Assembly (NCBI RefSeq): GCF_002005565.1
Contig: NZ_BDJC01000051.1
Span: forward strand, 1-52,955
Source: Streptomyces sp. JHA26
GTDB taxonomy: Bacteria; Actinomycetota; Actinomycetes; Streptomycetales; Streptomycetaceae
DNA: 52,955 nucleotides
Reading direction: 5' to 3'
Shown here: in pieces, positions 32,999 through 41,844 of the stretch
Numbering within the stretch: position 1 is the first letter of the stretch
Layout: every line of letters begins with the position of its first letter
The notes under the pieces: generated by a model
The model's input: the letters and a program-made list of their open reading frames with translations, nothing else
Database searches by the model: none
What the model was told of the DNA's origin: nothing
Program-made: the position numbers and the translations under genes

Positions 32999-35065
32999 AT
33001 GAGACGTCGCCTTTCCCCCCGTACCACCCGCAGACCCCTGGCCGGGGCGCTCGTCACCGGACTGCTGTGCGCGGCGGGGCTCGCCGCCCCCACGGCCGCC
33101 GCCGCGCCGACCGCCCGGGAAGAGCCGGCACCCGCCCCGGACGGCGGAACCGCCCCGAACGGCGAGCTCGCCCCGGACGACGGGCTCGCCCTCACCCCGC
33201 CCATGGGCTTCAACAACTGGAACTCCACCCACTGCCGTGCCGAGTTCAACGAGGCGATGGTCAAGGGCATCGCGGACATCTTCGTCGCGAAGGGCCTCAA
33301 GGACGCCGGGTACGAGTACGTCAACCTCGACGACTGCTGGGCGCTCCCGCAGCGCGGCGCCGACGGCAAGCTCGTACCGGACCCGGTGCGCTTCCCGAAC
33401 GGCATCGACGCGGTCGCCGACTACGTCCACGCCAAGGGCCTCAAGCTCGGCATCTACACCAGCGCGGGCACGAAGACGTGCGACAGCACGGGGATGCCCG
33501 GCGCGCTGGGCCACGAGTACAGCGACGCGCAGCAGTTCGCCGACTGGGGCGTGGACTACCTCAAGTACGACAACTGCAACAACCAGGGCGTGGACGCCGT
33601 GCAGCGGTACACCACCATGCGGGACGCCCTGAGGGCCACCGGTCGGCCCATCGTCTACAGCATCTGCGAATGGGGCGAGAACAAGCCCTGGGAATGGGCG
33701 GGGGACCTCGGACACCTCTGGCGGACCACCGGCGACATCAACGACAGCTGGGGTTCCATGCTGTCGATCCTCAAGAAGAACCTCCCGCTCGCCGAGTACG
33801 CCGGCCCCGGCCGGTGGAACGACCCCGACATGCTGGAGGTCGGCAACGGCGGCATGACCGCCACGGAGTACCGCACCCACTTCTCGATGTGGTCGGTCAT
33901 GGCGGCCCCGCTCCTCATCGGCACCGACCTGCGCAAGGCGTCCGACGAGACCTTCGAGATCCTCGGCAACCGGGAGGTCATCGCGGTCGACCAGGACCCG
34001 CTGGGCAAGCAGGGCACCGTGGTCTCCTCCGAGGGCGGCCGCTGGGTCGTCGCCAAGGAGATGCGGGACGGCAGCCGCGCGGTGGCGCTGTTCAACGAGT
34101 CCGACAGCCCCCAGCGGATCACCACCAGCGCCGAGGCCGTCGGACTGCCCGACGCCGCCGGCTACACCCTGCGGGACCTGTGGCGGCACGAGAGCTCGCA
34201 CACCGCGGGCACCCTGTCGGCCACCGTCCCCGCGCACGGCACGGTCCTCCTGCGGGTCGGCGCCGACCGCCGGTGGGCCCAGTACCCGCCCGCCGTCGAA
34301 CTCGGCCTGGAGGGCAGCACGCTGGTCGAGGCGGGTACCCCGGCGTCGCTGACCACGACGGTCACCGACCTCGGCCGCACCCCGGCCCACCGGGTGTCCG
34401 TGATCCTGCACGGCCCCGACGGCTGGCGGATCCGGGCCACCTCGCCGGCCGGCGCGCCCGTCGTCCCCGCCGGCCGGTCGCTGCGCACCACGTGGTCGGT
34501 CACCGCACCCGCCGGCACGCCCCCCGGGTCGTACGACCTCGTCGTCCGGACGAGTCACCGCTCGCCGGCCGGGAAGCGCGTCGAGTCGGACCTGCCGCTG
34601 ACGGCGACCGTGGTGGTGCCGCCGCCCGCCGGGACGTCCGAGCTCGGCGACCTCCCGTGGCTGTCGGCCACCAACGGCTGGGGTCCCGTCGAGCGCAACA
34701 CCAGCAACGGGGAGCAGGCCGCGGGCGACGGCAACCCCCTCACCATCGGCGGGGTGGTGTACGCTACCGGCCTCGGCGTCCACGCGCAGAGCAGCGTCGC
34801 CTTCTACACGGACCGGGCCTGCGAGAAGGTCACCGCCGAGGTCGGTGTGGACGACGAGAAGGGCGCCAAGGGAACCGTCTCCTTCCAGATCTGGGCGGAC
34901 GGCACCGAGGTGGCCTCGACCGGGGTCCTCACCAACGCGATGCCGGCCCAGCCGATCACGGCGGACGTGACCGGCGCCGAGGTGGTCCGGCTCGTCGTCA
35001 CCAACGGCGGCGACAACACCGACTCCGATCACGCCGACTGGGCACAGGCCCGGCTGACCTGCTGA
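32999..35065 (+). CDS. Secreted GH27 alpha-galactosidase with NPCBM domain
   Basis: A 688-residue exported enzyme. A long basic signal peptide (about 1-36) is followed by the GH27 barrel: MGFNNWNSTHC, nucleophile D191 in YLKYDNC, and the RWNDPDML motif (D275/D277) holding the acid/base. A NEW3-like beta domain lies around 435-540 and a C-terminal NPCBM carbohydrate-binding domain from about 552, with the signature GLGVHAQSSVAFY. It removes terminal alpha-galactose from extracellular polysaccharide. GGAGG precedes the ATG. It converges on a ROK kinase with only 16 bases between stops. Confidence 0.93.
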   Translation: MRRRLSPRTTRRPLAGALVTGLLCAAGLAAPTAAAAPTAREEPAPAPDGGTAPNGELAPDDGLALTPPMGFNNWNSTHCRAEFNEAMVKGIADIFVAKGLKDAGYEYVNLDDCWALPQRGADGKLVPDPVRFPNGIDAVADYVHAKGLKLGIYTSAGTKTCDSTGMPGALGHEYSDAQQFADWGVDYLKYDNCNNQGVDAVQRYTTMRDALRATGRPIVYSICEWGENKPWEWAGDLGHLWRTTGDINDSWGSMLSILKKNLPLAEYAGPGRWNDPDMLEVGNGGMTATEYRTHFSMWSVMAAPLLIGTDLRKASDETFEILGNREVIAVDQDPLGKQGTVVSSEGGRWVVAKEMRDGSRAVALFNESDSPQRITTSAEAVGLPDAAGYTLRDLWRHESSHTAGTLSATVPAHGTVLLRVGADRRWAQYPPAVELGLEGSTLVEAGTPASLTTTVTDLGRTPAHRVSVILHGPDGWRIRATSPAGAPVVPAGRSLRTTWSVTAPAGTPPGSYDLVVRTSHRSPAGKRVESDLPLTATVVVPPPAGTSELGDLPWLSATNGWGPVERNTSNGEQAAGDGNPLTIGGVVYATGLGVHAQSSVAFYTDRACEKVTAEVGVDDEKGAKGTVSFQIWADGTEVASTGVLTNAMPAQPITADVTGAEVVRLVVTNGGDNTDSDHADWAQARLTC

Positions 35066-35081
35066 TCCGCGCCGGCCTGTC

Positions 35082-36035
35082 TCAGACCCCCGCCGCGGTC
35101 ACGCCCGCCGTCCTGGTGAGCGCGGCCGCGGCGGCCCCGACCAGTCCCGCGTCCGTACCCATCCGGGCGGGCACGACCGTCAGGCGCCGCACGAAGGACA
35201 GCGTCGCGTAGTCGGCCAGGGCCCTGCGCAGCGGGCCGAAGAGCACCTCGCCCGCCTTGCCCACTCCCCCGCCGACCACGGCGATGTCGATCTCGACGAG
35301 GGTGGCGGTGGCGGCGATGCCGGCGGCCAGCGCCTGCGCCGCCCGCTCGAAGGAGGCCACGGCGGCCGGGTCGCCCAGGCGGGCGGCGGCGGCCACCGCG
35401 GCGGCCGACGTGTCGCCGTCCGGGCCCGGCCGCCAGCCGTCGGCCAGCGCACGCCGCGCGATGTTGGGGCCGCTGGCCATGCGCTCCACACAGCCGCGCG
35501 AACCGCACGGGCACGGGTCGCCGTCCAGGTCCACGCTGATGTGCCCGATGTGTCCCGCGTTGCCGGTCGGGCCGGGGTGGAGCACCCCGTTCAGGACCAG
35601 ACCGCCGCCGACGCCCGTCGAGACGACCATGCACAGCGCGTTGTCGTGCCCGCGGGCCGCCCCCTGCCAGTGCTCGGCCGCCGTGATCGCCACTCCGTCG
35701 CCGATCAGCTCGACGGGCAGGTCACCGACGGTGGCGCGGACGCGCCGGACGAGGGGGAAGTCGCGCCAGCCGGGCACGTTGACCGGGCTGACCGTGCCCG
35801 CGGAGGCGTCCACCGGCCCGGCGCTGCCGATGCCGACGGCCCCGGCCCGCCCCCACAGCGGCGACACGGCCAGCTCCGCGAGGACCGCGTCCACGGCCCG
35901 CATCACGGTCTCGCCGTTCTCCTGGGCGGGCGTCGCGCGCTGCGCGCGGACCTGGATCCGGCCGTGGCCGTCCACCAGCGCCCCGGCGATCTTGGTGCCG
36001 CCGATGTCCAGCGCTGCCACGAGGTCGGTGTGCAT
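35082..36035 (-). CDS. ROK family glucokinase-like sugar kinase
   Basis: A 317-residue ROK kinase without a DNA-binding domain. The phosphate loop LDIGGTKIAG (9-18) is intact and the zinc site is PCPCGSRGCVE, with the preceding GHIGHISVD supplying the histidine. These fit a glucokinase or related hexokinase acting in the cytosol. The gene is divergent from a LacI-type regulator; a perfect central-CG palindrome lies between them. Its leader has a pyrimidine-rich repeated tract (see 36061-36094). Confidence 0.88.
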   Translation of the reverse strand: MHTDLVAALDIGGTKIAGALVDGHGRIQVRAQRATPAQENGETVMRAVDAVLAELAVSPLWGRAGAVGIGSAGPVDASAGTVSPVNVPGWRDFPLVRRVRATVGDLPVELIGDGVAITAAEHWQGAARGHDNALCMVVSTGVGGGLVLNGVLHPGPTGNAGHIGHISVDLDGDPCPCGSRGCVERMASGPNIARRALADGWRPGPDGDTSAAAVAAAARLGDPAAVASFERAAQALAAGIAATATLVEIDIAVVGGGVGKAGEVLFGPLRRALADYATLSFVRRLTVVPARMGTDAGLVGAAAAALTRTAGVTAAGV

Positions 36036-36060
36036 CAGAGTCGGATCTCCCCGTCGACCG

Positions 36061-36094
36061 AAGGAAAAGTGAGGAAAGCAAGGAAAGTGAGGAA
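36061..36094 (-). repeat. Pyrimidine-rich repeats in the ROK kinase leader
   Basis: On the plus strand AAGTGAGGAA occurs twice with AAGCAAGGAA between, making a 34-base nearly all-purine tract (pyrimidine-rich in the kinase transcript). It starts 26 bases before the kinase ATG, so it lies in or beside its 5' leader. No function is established. Confidence 0.4.
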
Positions 36095-36170
36095 CCTGAA
36101 CGGGAGCAGCAGGCCGGCGCGCGGTGGGGACGCGGGCCGGAGAGTGCGGTGGACAGTGTCTCGTGCATCT

Positions 36171-36182
36171 GACAACGTTGTC
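36171..36182. promoter_or_regulatory. LacI-type operator between the ROK kinase and lacI-family gene
   Basis: GACAACGTTGTC is a perfect 12-bp palindrome with a central CG, the hallmark of LacI/GalR sites. It is in the divergent region ahead of the LacI-family gene and is probably the autoregulatory site also controlling the ROK kinase. Confidence 0.6.
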
Positions 36183-36292
36183 CAGGCTCTATGCTCGACG
36201 CCACATCCTCATACAAGCGCACGAACACCGCATCCGGCGTGGACGACAGGAGCCGACGCAATCCCGTGGACGACAGGACAGGACACCGCACC

Positions 36293-37345
36293 GTGCCCGA
36301 CACGCCCCGCCGCGCAGACCGGCTTCCCGGGAGTCGCTACGGCAACCGCCCCACCATGAAGGACGTGGCCGCCCGCGCCGGCGTCGGCCTGAAGACCGTC
36401 TCCCGGGTGGTCAACGGGGAACCGGGGGTCACCCCGGAGACCGAACGGCGCGTCCAGGAGGCCATCGACGCGCTCGGTTTCCGCCGCAACGACAGCGCGC
36501 GGGTGCTCCGCAAGGGCCGTACGGCGAGCATCGGGCTGGTGCTGGAGGACCTCGCGGACCCGTTCTACGGGCCGCTGAGCCGTGCGGTGGAGGAGGTGGC
36601 CCGCGCCCACGGGGCCCTGCTGATCAACGGCTCCAGCGCGGAGGACCCGGACCGCGAGCGGGAACTGGTGCTGGCGCTGTGCGCGCGGCGCGTGGACGGA
36701 CTGCTGGTGATCCCCGCCGGGGACGACCACCGGTACCTGGAGCCCGAGCTCAGGGCCGGCGTGGCCACGGTGTTCGTCGACCGTCCGGCGGGGCGGATCG
36801 ACGCGGACGTGGTGGTCTCCGACAACTTCGGCGGCGCCCGTGACGGCGTGGCCCATCTGATCGCGCACGGGCACCGCAGGATCGGCTTCATCGGCGACAT
36901 GCCCCGCATCCACACCGCCGCCGAGCGGCTGCGCGGCTACCGGGCCGCCATGGAGGACGCGGGCATACCGGTGAAGGACTCCTGGATGTCGCTGGGCGTC
37001 ACCGGCCCCGAGCGGGTGCGCCGGGCCGCCGAGGAGATGCTCGCCGACCCGCACCACCCGGTGACCGCGATCTTCACCGGCAACAACCGGGTGACGGTCA
37101 CCGTGATCCGCGTCCTCGCCGAGCACACCCGGCGCGTCGCCCTCGTCGGCTTCGACGACATCGAGCTCGCCGACCTGCTGCGGCCGGGCGTCACCGTGGT
37201 CGCCCAGGACGCGGCGGCCCTCGGCCGCACGGCGGCCGAACGGCTCTTCCGGCAGCTGGACGGCACACTGCTCGTTCCCGAGCGCGTCGAACTGCCGACC
37301 CGTCTGATCACCCGCGGCTCGGGCGAACTGCCGCCGGCGGACTGA
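36293..37345 (+). CDS. LacI family transcriptional regulator
   Basis: About 350 residues with the LacI helix-turn-helix MKDVAARAGVGLKTVSRVVNG (about residues 22-42) and a periplasmic-binding-protein-like sensor domain (GFDDIELADLLRPGVTVV near the end). The start is uncertain: GTGs at 36239, 36266 and 36293 are in frame, and the first two sit in a 13-bp direct repeat (GTGGACGACAGGA). GTG 36293 is preferred because it follows an AGGACAGGA tract at a normal distance. A sugar effector is expected; the adjacent ROK kinase is the probable target and the GH27 gene a possible one. Confidence 0.85.
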   Translation: MPDTPRRADRLPGSRYGNRPTMKDVAARAGVGLKTVSRVVNGEPGVTPETERRVQEAIDALGFRRNDSARVLRKGRTASIGLVLEDLADPFYGPLSRAVEEVARAHGALLINGSSAEDPDRERELVLALCARRVDGLLVIPAGDDHRYLEPELRAGVATVFVDRPAGRIDADVVVSDNFGGARDGVAHLIAHGHRRIGFIGDMPRIHTAAERLRGYRAAMEDAGIPVKDSWMSLGVTGPERVRRAAEEMLADPHHPVTAIFTGNNRVTVTVIRVLAEHTRRVALVGFDDIELADLLRPGVTVVAQDAAALGRTAAERLFRQLDGTLLVPERVELPTRLITRGSGELPPAD

Positions 37346-37658
37346 GCGGCCCGGCGGGCCGTGGCGGACACCGGCTGCGGCGAAGTCCCCCGCAGGCCGG
37401 CCGGGACGCTCGGACGAACGCGATCGCACGGGAGTCGGCTCGGGGGACGCAGGGCCCGCGGGGCGTGCCGCACGGCACACGTCCGCACGACCGCGGGAGC
37501 CGTCCCGGGACTCCCCCACCGGGAGTTCACGGAGTCCGAGGACACCGGCACCGCGCCCGTGCGACCGGCCGGTGTCCGCGGAGGCGGGTGCCGGCGTCCG
37601 GCCCGTAGCGGCAGGTGCGCTCCGGGCCGGACGGTCCGCCGTCGCGGGGGCCGGGGCG
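37346..37658. other. 313-base intergenic region between convergent genes
   Basis: It holds the hairpin at 37347-37361. The rest is GC-rich sequence in which I find no supported gene or repeat; short frames through it lack start sites and family resemblance. Confidence 0.5.
37347..37361 (+). terminator. Hairpin immediately after the LacI-family gene
   Basis: CGGCCC-GGC-GGGCCG, beginning one base after the stop codon. The short stem and lack of a T-tract make it a modest terminator candidate. Confidence 0.4.
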
Positions 37659-38957
37659 CTACTGCGCCGAGGCCGTGAGGTCGCCGCGCCGGGGCGAGGA
37701 GAAGCCCTCCAGGTCGGCGCGGGTCAGGCCGGTCAGCCGGGCGACCTCGCCCGTGTCGAGGGCGCCGCAGTCCAGGCCGCGCAGCAGGTAGCCGCTGAGG
37801 GCCTTGGCGGTGGCGGGCTCGTCCATGACGTCGCCGCTCGTCCGGTTGGCGTAGCGGGCGAGGCGGGCGGCGGCCTGTTCGAAGCCCTCGCGGTAGAAGG
37901 CGAAGACCGCCGCGTACCGGGTGGGGATGTGGCCGGGGTGCATGTCCCAGCCCTGGTAGTAGGCGCGGGCCAGGGCGCGGCGGGTGAGACCGAAGTGCAG
38001 GCGCCACGCGTCGTGGACCTTCTGCGTGGAGCCGACCGGCAGGACGTTGGTGGAGCCGTCCGAGACGCGTACGCCGGTGCCGGCGGCGGCGACCTGCATG
38101 ACCGCCTTGGCGTGGTCGGCGGCCGGGTGGTCGCTGGCCTGGTAGGCGGCGGAGACGCCGAGGCAGGCGCTGTAGTCGAAGGTGCCGTAGTGCAGTCCGG
38201 TGGCTCGGCCCTCGGCGGCCTGGATCATGCGGGCGACGGCGGCGGTGCCGTCGGCGGCGAGGATGGACTGGCTGGTCTCGATCTGGATCTCGAAGCCGAT
38301 CCGGCCGGGCTCCAGCCCCCGGGCCTCCTCGAAGGCCTCCAGGAGCCGCACCATGGCGGTGACCTGCTCGGGGTACGTCACCTTCGGCAGGGTGAGGACC
38401 AGCCCGTCGGGCAGGCCGCCGGCCTCCATCAGGCCGCTGAGGAAGACGTCGAGCGTCCGGATGCCCCGGGCGCGCACGGGTGCCTCCATGCACTTCATGC
38501 GGATGCCCATGTACGGGGCCGCCGTGCCCTGGTCGTAGGCCTCGGCGACGAGCCGGGCCGCGCGGGCCGCGGCCTCGTCCTCCTCGGCGTCGGACCGGTT
38601 GCCGTAGCCGTCCTCGAAGTCGATGCGCAGGTCCTCGATCGGCTCCCGCTCCAGCTTGGCGCGCACCCGGGAGTACACCGGCTCGGCGAGTTCGTCGGAC
38701 AGGCCGAGGACGGCGGCGAAGGACGCCGCGTCGGGGGCGTGCTCGTCGAGCGCGGCGAGCGCCTGGTCCCCCCAGGAGCGGATCGTGCCGGCGGCGAAGG
38801 CGTCACCGGGGACGTAGACGGTGTGGACGGGCTGACGGGTGCCCGGGTCCCCGGGGTAGCGGCGCTCCAACTCCGCGTCGACCGGTGCGAGGGAGGCACT
38901 GATCTCCTCGCCGACGGCGCCCGCGAGACTCGTTGCCACCTTCTCCTGCTGACCCAT
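37659..38957 (-). CDS. DUF6986 / HpcH-HpaI aldolase-citrate lyase-like protein
   Basis: A 432-residue protein with a citrate-lyase-beta/HpcH-type barrel: IDFEDGYGNR (about 110-119) and FEIQIETSQSI carry the acidic residues that bind magnesium in this superfamily. It probably makes or breaks a C-C bond in an oxo- or hydroxy-acid or acyl-CoA ester, but the substrate is unknown. AGGAGAG precedes the ATG, and a TTCCG-N5-CGGAA palindrome sits 17 bases upstream, which suggests control by an IclR-like regulator. Confidence 0.78.
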   Translation of the reverse strand: MGQQEKVATSLAGAVGEEISASLAPVDAELERRYPGDPGTRQPVHTVYVPGDAFAAGTIRSWGDQALAALDEHAPDAASFAAVLGLSDELAEPVYSRVRAKLEREPIEDLRIDFEDGYGNRSDAEEDEAAARAARLVAEAYDQGTAAPYMGIRMKCMEAPVRARGIRTLDVFLSGLMEAGGLPDGLVLTLPKVTYPEQVTAMVRLLEAFEEARGLEPGRIGFEIQIETSQSILAADGTAAVARMIQAAEGRATGLHYGTFDYSACLGVSAAYQASDHPAADHAKAVMQVAAAGTGVRVSDGSTNVLPVGSTQKVHDAWRLHFGLTRRALARAYYQGWDMHPGHIPTRYAAVFAFYREGFEQAAARLARYANRTSGDVMDEPATAKALSGYLLRGLDCGALDTGEVARLTGLTRADLEGFSSPRRGDLTASAQ

Positions 38958-38973
38958 CCCACACTCTCCTATT

Positions 38974-38988
38974 TTCCGCTGAACGGAA
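38974..38988. promoter_or_regulatory. TTCCG-N5-CGGAA operator before the DUF6986 gene
   Basis: A perfect inverted repeat (spacer CTGAA) overlapping the leader or promoter of the DUF6986 gene in a locally AT-rich patch. The form resembles IclR-family sites used for glyoxylate and allantoin genes; assignment to a regulator is inference. Confidence 0.5.
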
Positions 38989-39048
38989 TCAATAATCCGT
39001 AGAGTGAAGTTATCTGCCGCCTCTGCCCCGGTCAACCATCCCCCACGA

Positions 39049-39063
39049 GGGCCCGGCGGGCCC
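39049..39063. terminator. Small hairpin upstream of the etf terminator
   Basis: GGGCCC-GGC-GGGCCC, a perfect six-base stem with a three-base loop, 20 bases from the larger stem at 39083. It may reinforce termination of the etf transcript before the DUF6986 promoter. Confidence 0.35.
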
Positions 39064-39082
39064 CACCGTCCCGCGCACACGA

Positions 39083-39119
39083 CGAGGCCCCCGCGACCCG
39101 GACGGTCGCGGGGGCCTCG
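39083..39119 (-). terminator. Strong terminator hairpin of the etfBA operon
   Basis: Perfect 16-base arms CGAGGCCCCCGCGACC and GGTCGCGGGGGCCTCG around a five-base loop, 23 bases past the etfA stop on the minus strand. It is the most stable simple hairpin I see in the window. Confidence 0.75.
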
Positions 39120-39141
39120 GCCGGGTCTCCGGCGGGAAGGC

Positions 39142-40104
39142 TCAGCCCTTGCGGGTCTTGATCTCCTCGGTGAGCTGCGGGACGACGTCGAAGAGGTCGC
39201 CGACGACGCCGTAGTCGACCAGGTCGAAGATCGGGGCCTCGGCGTCCTTGTTGATCGCCACGATCGTCTTCGAGGTCTGCATGCCCGCGCGGTGCTGGAT
39301 CGCGCCCGAGATGCCGGAGGCGATGTACAGCTGCGGGGAGACGGACTTGCCGGTCTGGCCGACCTGGTTGGTGTGCGGGTACCAACCCGCGTCCACCGCG
39401 GCGCGCGAGGCACCGACGGCCGCACCGAGCGAGTCGGCGAGCGCCTCGATGATCGCGAAGTTCTCCGCGCCATTGACACCGCGGCCGCCGGAGACCACGA
39501 TCGCGGCCTCGGTCAGCTCGGGGCGGCCGGTCGACTCGCGCGGCGTGCGCGAGGTGACCTTGGTGCCGGTCGCGGCGTCGGAGAAGGTGACCGACAGGGC
39601 CTCGACCGCGCCGGCGGCCGGGGCCGGCTCGACGGCCGCGCTGTTCGGCTTGACCGTGATGACCGGGGTGCCCTTGGAGACGCGGGACTTGGTGGTGAAC
39701 GCGGCGGCGAACACCGACTGGGTCGCCACCGGACCGGAGTCGCCGGCCTCCAGGTCGACGGCGTCGGTGATGATGCCGGAACCGATGCGCAGCGCCAGAC
39801 GGGCGGCGATCTCCTTGCCCTCGGCGGAGGACGGCACCAGCACGGCGGCCGGGGAGACGGCGGCGACGGCGGCCTGGAGGGCGTCGACCTTCGGCACGAC
39901 CAGGTAGTCGGCGTACTCGGCGGCCTCGTGGGTGAGGACCTTGACCGCGCCGTGCTCGGCGAGGGCCGCGGCCGTGTCGCCGGCACCGGCGCCCAGCGCG
40001 ACGGCGACGGGCTCGCCGACGCGGCGGGCCAGGGTCAGCAGCTCCAGGGTGGGCTTGCGGACGGCGCCGTCCACGTGGTCGACGTAGACGAGAACTTCAG
40101 CCAT
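39142..40104 (-). CDS. etfA: Electron transfer flavoprotein subunit alpha
   Basis: A 320-residue ETF alpha subunit. The FAD-binding signature LYIASGISGAIQHRAGM followed by IVAINKDAEAPIFDLVDYGVVGD is unmistakable in the C-terminal domain. With EtfB it carries electrons from acyl-CoA and related dehydrogenases to an ETF-quinone oxidoreductase. It follows etfB by 58 bases with GAGAGAAG before the ATG, and is closed by a strong hairpin. Confidence 0.96.
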   Translation of the reverse strand: MAEVLVYVDHVDGAVRKPTLELLTLARRVGEPVAVALGAGAGDTAAALAEHGAVKVLTHEAAEYADYLVVPKVDALQAAVAAVSPAAVLVPSSAEGKEIAARLALRIGSGIITDAVDLEAGDSGPVATQSVFAAAFTTKSRVSKGTPVITVKPNSAAVEPAPAAGAVEALSVTFSDAATGTKVTSRTPRESTGRPELTEAAIVVSGGRGVNGAENFAIIEALADSLGAAVGASRAAVDAGWYPHTNQVGQTGKSVSPQLYIASGISGAIQHRAGMQTSKTIVAINKDAEAPIFDLVDYGVVGDLFDVVPQLTEEIKTRKG

Positions 40105-40162
40105 GGGACTTCTTCTCTCCTGCTTGCGAGATGTGAGGGGCGGTCTGCGGAACCAGCGGGGC

Positions 40163-40951
40163 TCAGATGAACTTCTGGCCCGCGAGGAAGGCGGCGAGCT
40201 GCTTGCCGCCCTCGCCCTCGTCCTTGACGATGGTGCCCGCGGTGCGCGCCGGACGCTCCGCCGCCGACTCCACGACCGTGTAGGCGTTCTCGAGGCCGAC
40301 CTCGTCCTCGTCGATGTCGAGGTCGGACAGGTCCCAGGACTCCACCGGCTTCTTCTTGGCCGCCATGATGCCCTTGAAGGACGGGTAACGCGCCTCGCCC
40401 GACTGGTCGGTGACCGACACGACCGCCGGCAGGGAGGCCTCCAGCTGCTCCGTGGCGGAGTCGCCGTCGCGGCGGCCCTTCACGACGCCGCCCTCGACCG
40501 AGACCTCGGACAGCAGCGTCACCTGCGGGACGCCGAGGCGCTCGGCGACCAGCGCGGGGACGACGCCCATGGTGCCGTCGGTGGAGGCCATGCCGGAGAC
40601 GACCAGGTCGTAGCCGGCCTTCTCGATCGCCTTGGCCAGGACCAGGGAGGTGCCGATGGCGTCGGTGCCGTGCAGGTCGTCGTCCTCGACGTGGATCGCC
40701 TTGTCCGCGCCCATGGACAGCGCCTTGCGCAGCGCGTCCTTCGCGTCCTCCGGGCCCACCGTCAGGACGGTGATCTCCACGTCGTCGTCCGAGTTCTCCG
40801 AGATCTGCAGCGCCTGCTCGACCGCGTACTCGTCCAGCTCGGAGAGCAGACCGTCCACATCGTCACGGTCGACGGTCAGGTCATCGGCGAAGTGCCGGTC
40901 GCCAGTGGCGTCGGGCACGTACTTCACAGTGACAACGATCCTCAAGCTCAC
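40163..40951 (-). CDS. etfB: Electron transfer flavoprotein subunit beta
   Basis: A 262-residue ETF beta subunit (start MSLRIVVTVKYVPDATGD, with SGMASTDGTMGVVPALVAERL as the conserved nucleotide-loop region). It binds AMP and pairs with EtfA. AGGAGAG precedes the GTG. Its 5' region carries a perfect ten-base-arm hairpin at 40982-41003 and, further up, an AAGCGCTT octamer (41096-41103), so expression may be controlled at more than one point. Confidence 0.96.
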   Translation of the reverse strand: MSLRIVVTVKYVPDATGDRHFADDLTVDRDDVDGLLSELDEYAVEQALQISENSDDDVEITVLTVGPEDAKDALRKALSMGADKAIHVEDDDLHGTDAIGTSLVLAKAIEKAGYDLVVSGMASTDGTMGVVPALVAERLGVPQVTLLSEVSVEGGVVKGRRDGDSATEQLEASLPAVVSVTDQSGEARYPSFKGIMAAKKKPVESWDLSDLDIDEDEVGLENAYTVVESAAERPARTAGTIVKDEGEGGKQLAAFLAGQKFI

Positions 40952-40981
40952 GCCGGCTCTCCTACTGCATCGTCATTTCAG

Positions 40982-41003
40982 TGCTGCCTGCTTGCAGGCA
41001 GCA
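40982..41003 (-). promoter_or_regulatory. Leader hairpin or operator ahead of etfB
   Basis: Ten-base perfect arms TGCTGCCTGC and GCAGGCAGCA around TT, 30 bases from the etfB start. Its position fits a repressor site or a 5' mRNA stem; it is too far from any gene end to be a terminator. Confidence 0.5.
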
Positions 41004-41186
41004 TAGGCGCCTCAAGCGGCCGATTCCGGTCGGGGCGACCCACGCTTCCACCTGGAACGTTACTCGCCAGTACACCCAGTTCTTCCCCGCTAAGCAAGCG
41101 CTTTGAACTGTGACCTTCGCAACGCAGCGTAACCGGAACTCGACCGTTCCGCAGAAGGGGCCCACGGAGGCGGAGGCCGAGCAGCC

Positions 41187-41699
41187 TCAGTCGCGCAGAC
41201 CGCCGAAACGTCCCTGGTGGTACAGCAGCGGGCGGCCCGGGCCCGTCGGGTCGCCGAGGAGCACCTCGCCCAGCACGATGCGGTGGTCCCCCGCGGGGAC
41301 ACGGCCGACGACCCGGCACACGAGCCAGGCGAGGACGTCGTCCAGCACGGGTACGCCTTCCGGGCCCTCGTGCCAGACGGTGGGCGCGCCGAAACGGTCG
41401 GCGCCGCTGCGCGCGAAGGTGGCGGCCAGTTCTCGCTGGTGCTCGCCGAGCAGGTGGACGCCGACGTACTCGGCGCCGGCCACCGTCGGCCAGCTGGAGG
41501 AGCCGGTGCCGATGCCGAAGGAGAGCAGCGGCGGCTCGGCGGACACGGAGGTGAGGGAGGTGGCCGTGAAGCCGACCGGCCCCGCGTCGCCGCGTGCGGT
41601 GATCACCGCCACACCCGCCGCGTGCCGCCGGAAGACGGACCGCAGGAGGTCGCCGCCCGCGGCGGTCCGGGGGGCGGCGAGGTCGGATGTGGCCGTCAT
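41187..41699 (-). CDS. Flavin reductase-like, FMN-binding split-barrel protein
   Basis: A 170-residue member of the flavin reductase domain family: HAAGVAVITARGDAGPVGFTATSLTSVSAEPPLLSFGI is the diagnostic N-terminal pattern. Such proteins make reduced FMN or FAD for two-component monooxygenases. GAAGGAC precedes the ATG; the frame extends 30 codons upstream without a site. No partner monooxygenase is adjacent. Confidence 0.88.
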   Translation of the reverse strand: MTATSDLAAPRTAAGGDLLRSVFRRHAAGVAVITARGDAGPVGFTATSLTSVSAEPPLLSFGIGTGSSSWPTVAGAEYVGVHLLGEHQRELAATFARSGADRFGAPTVWHEGPEGVPVLDDVLAWLVCRVVGRVPAGDHRIVLGEVLLGDPTGPGRPLLYHQGRFGGLRD

Positions 41700-41844
41700 G
41701 CGGGATGTCCTTCCGCCGTGCGCCTCGGTCCGGGGAGGGGGGAGGGAGGGCATACGGGCAGGGTGACGATGGGTGGCACACACAGTCAAATACGTCCCGG
41801 ATCCGGAGGCTGTGGAGAACGCCTCACCGGCGGCGTGGCGATGA

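Noticed and set aside
31493..35032. A 1179-codon open frame on the minus strand opposite the alpha-galactosidase
   Set aside because: It is antisense to a clearly coding GH27 gene, and its translation is Arg/Pro/Gly/Val-rich without any domain, as expected for a GC-rich shadow frame.
41096..41103. AAGCGCTT far upstream of etfB as the main etf operator
   Set aside because: It lies about 145 bases from the start and is asymmetric beyond the core; the hairpin at 40982-41003 is better placed.
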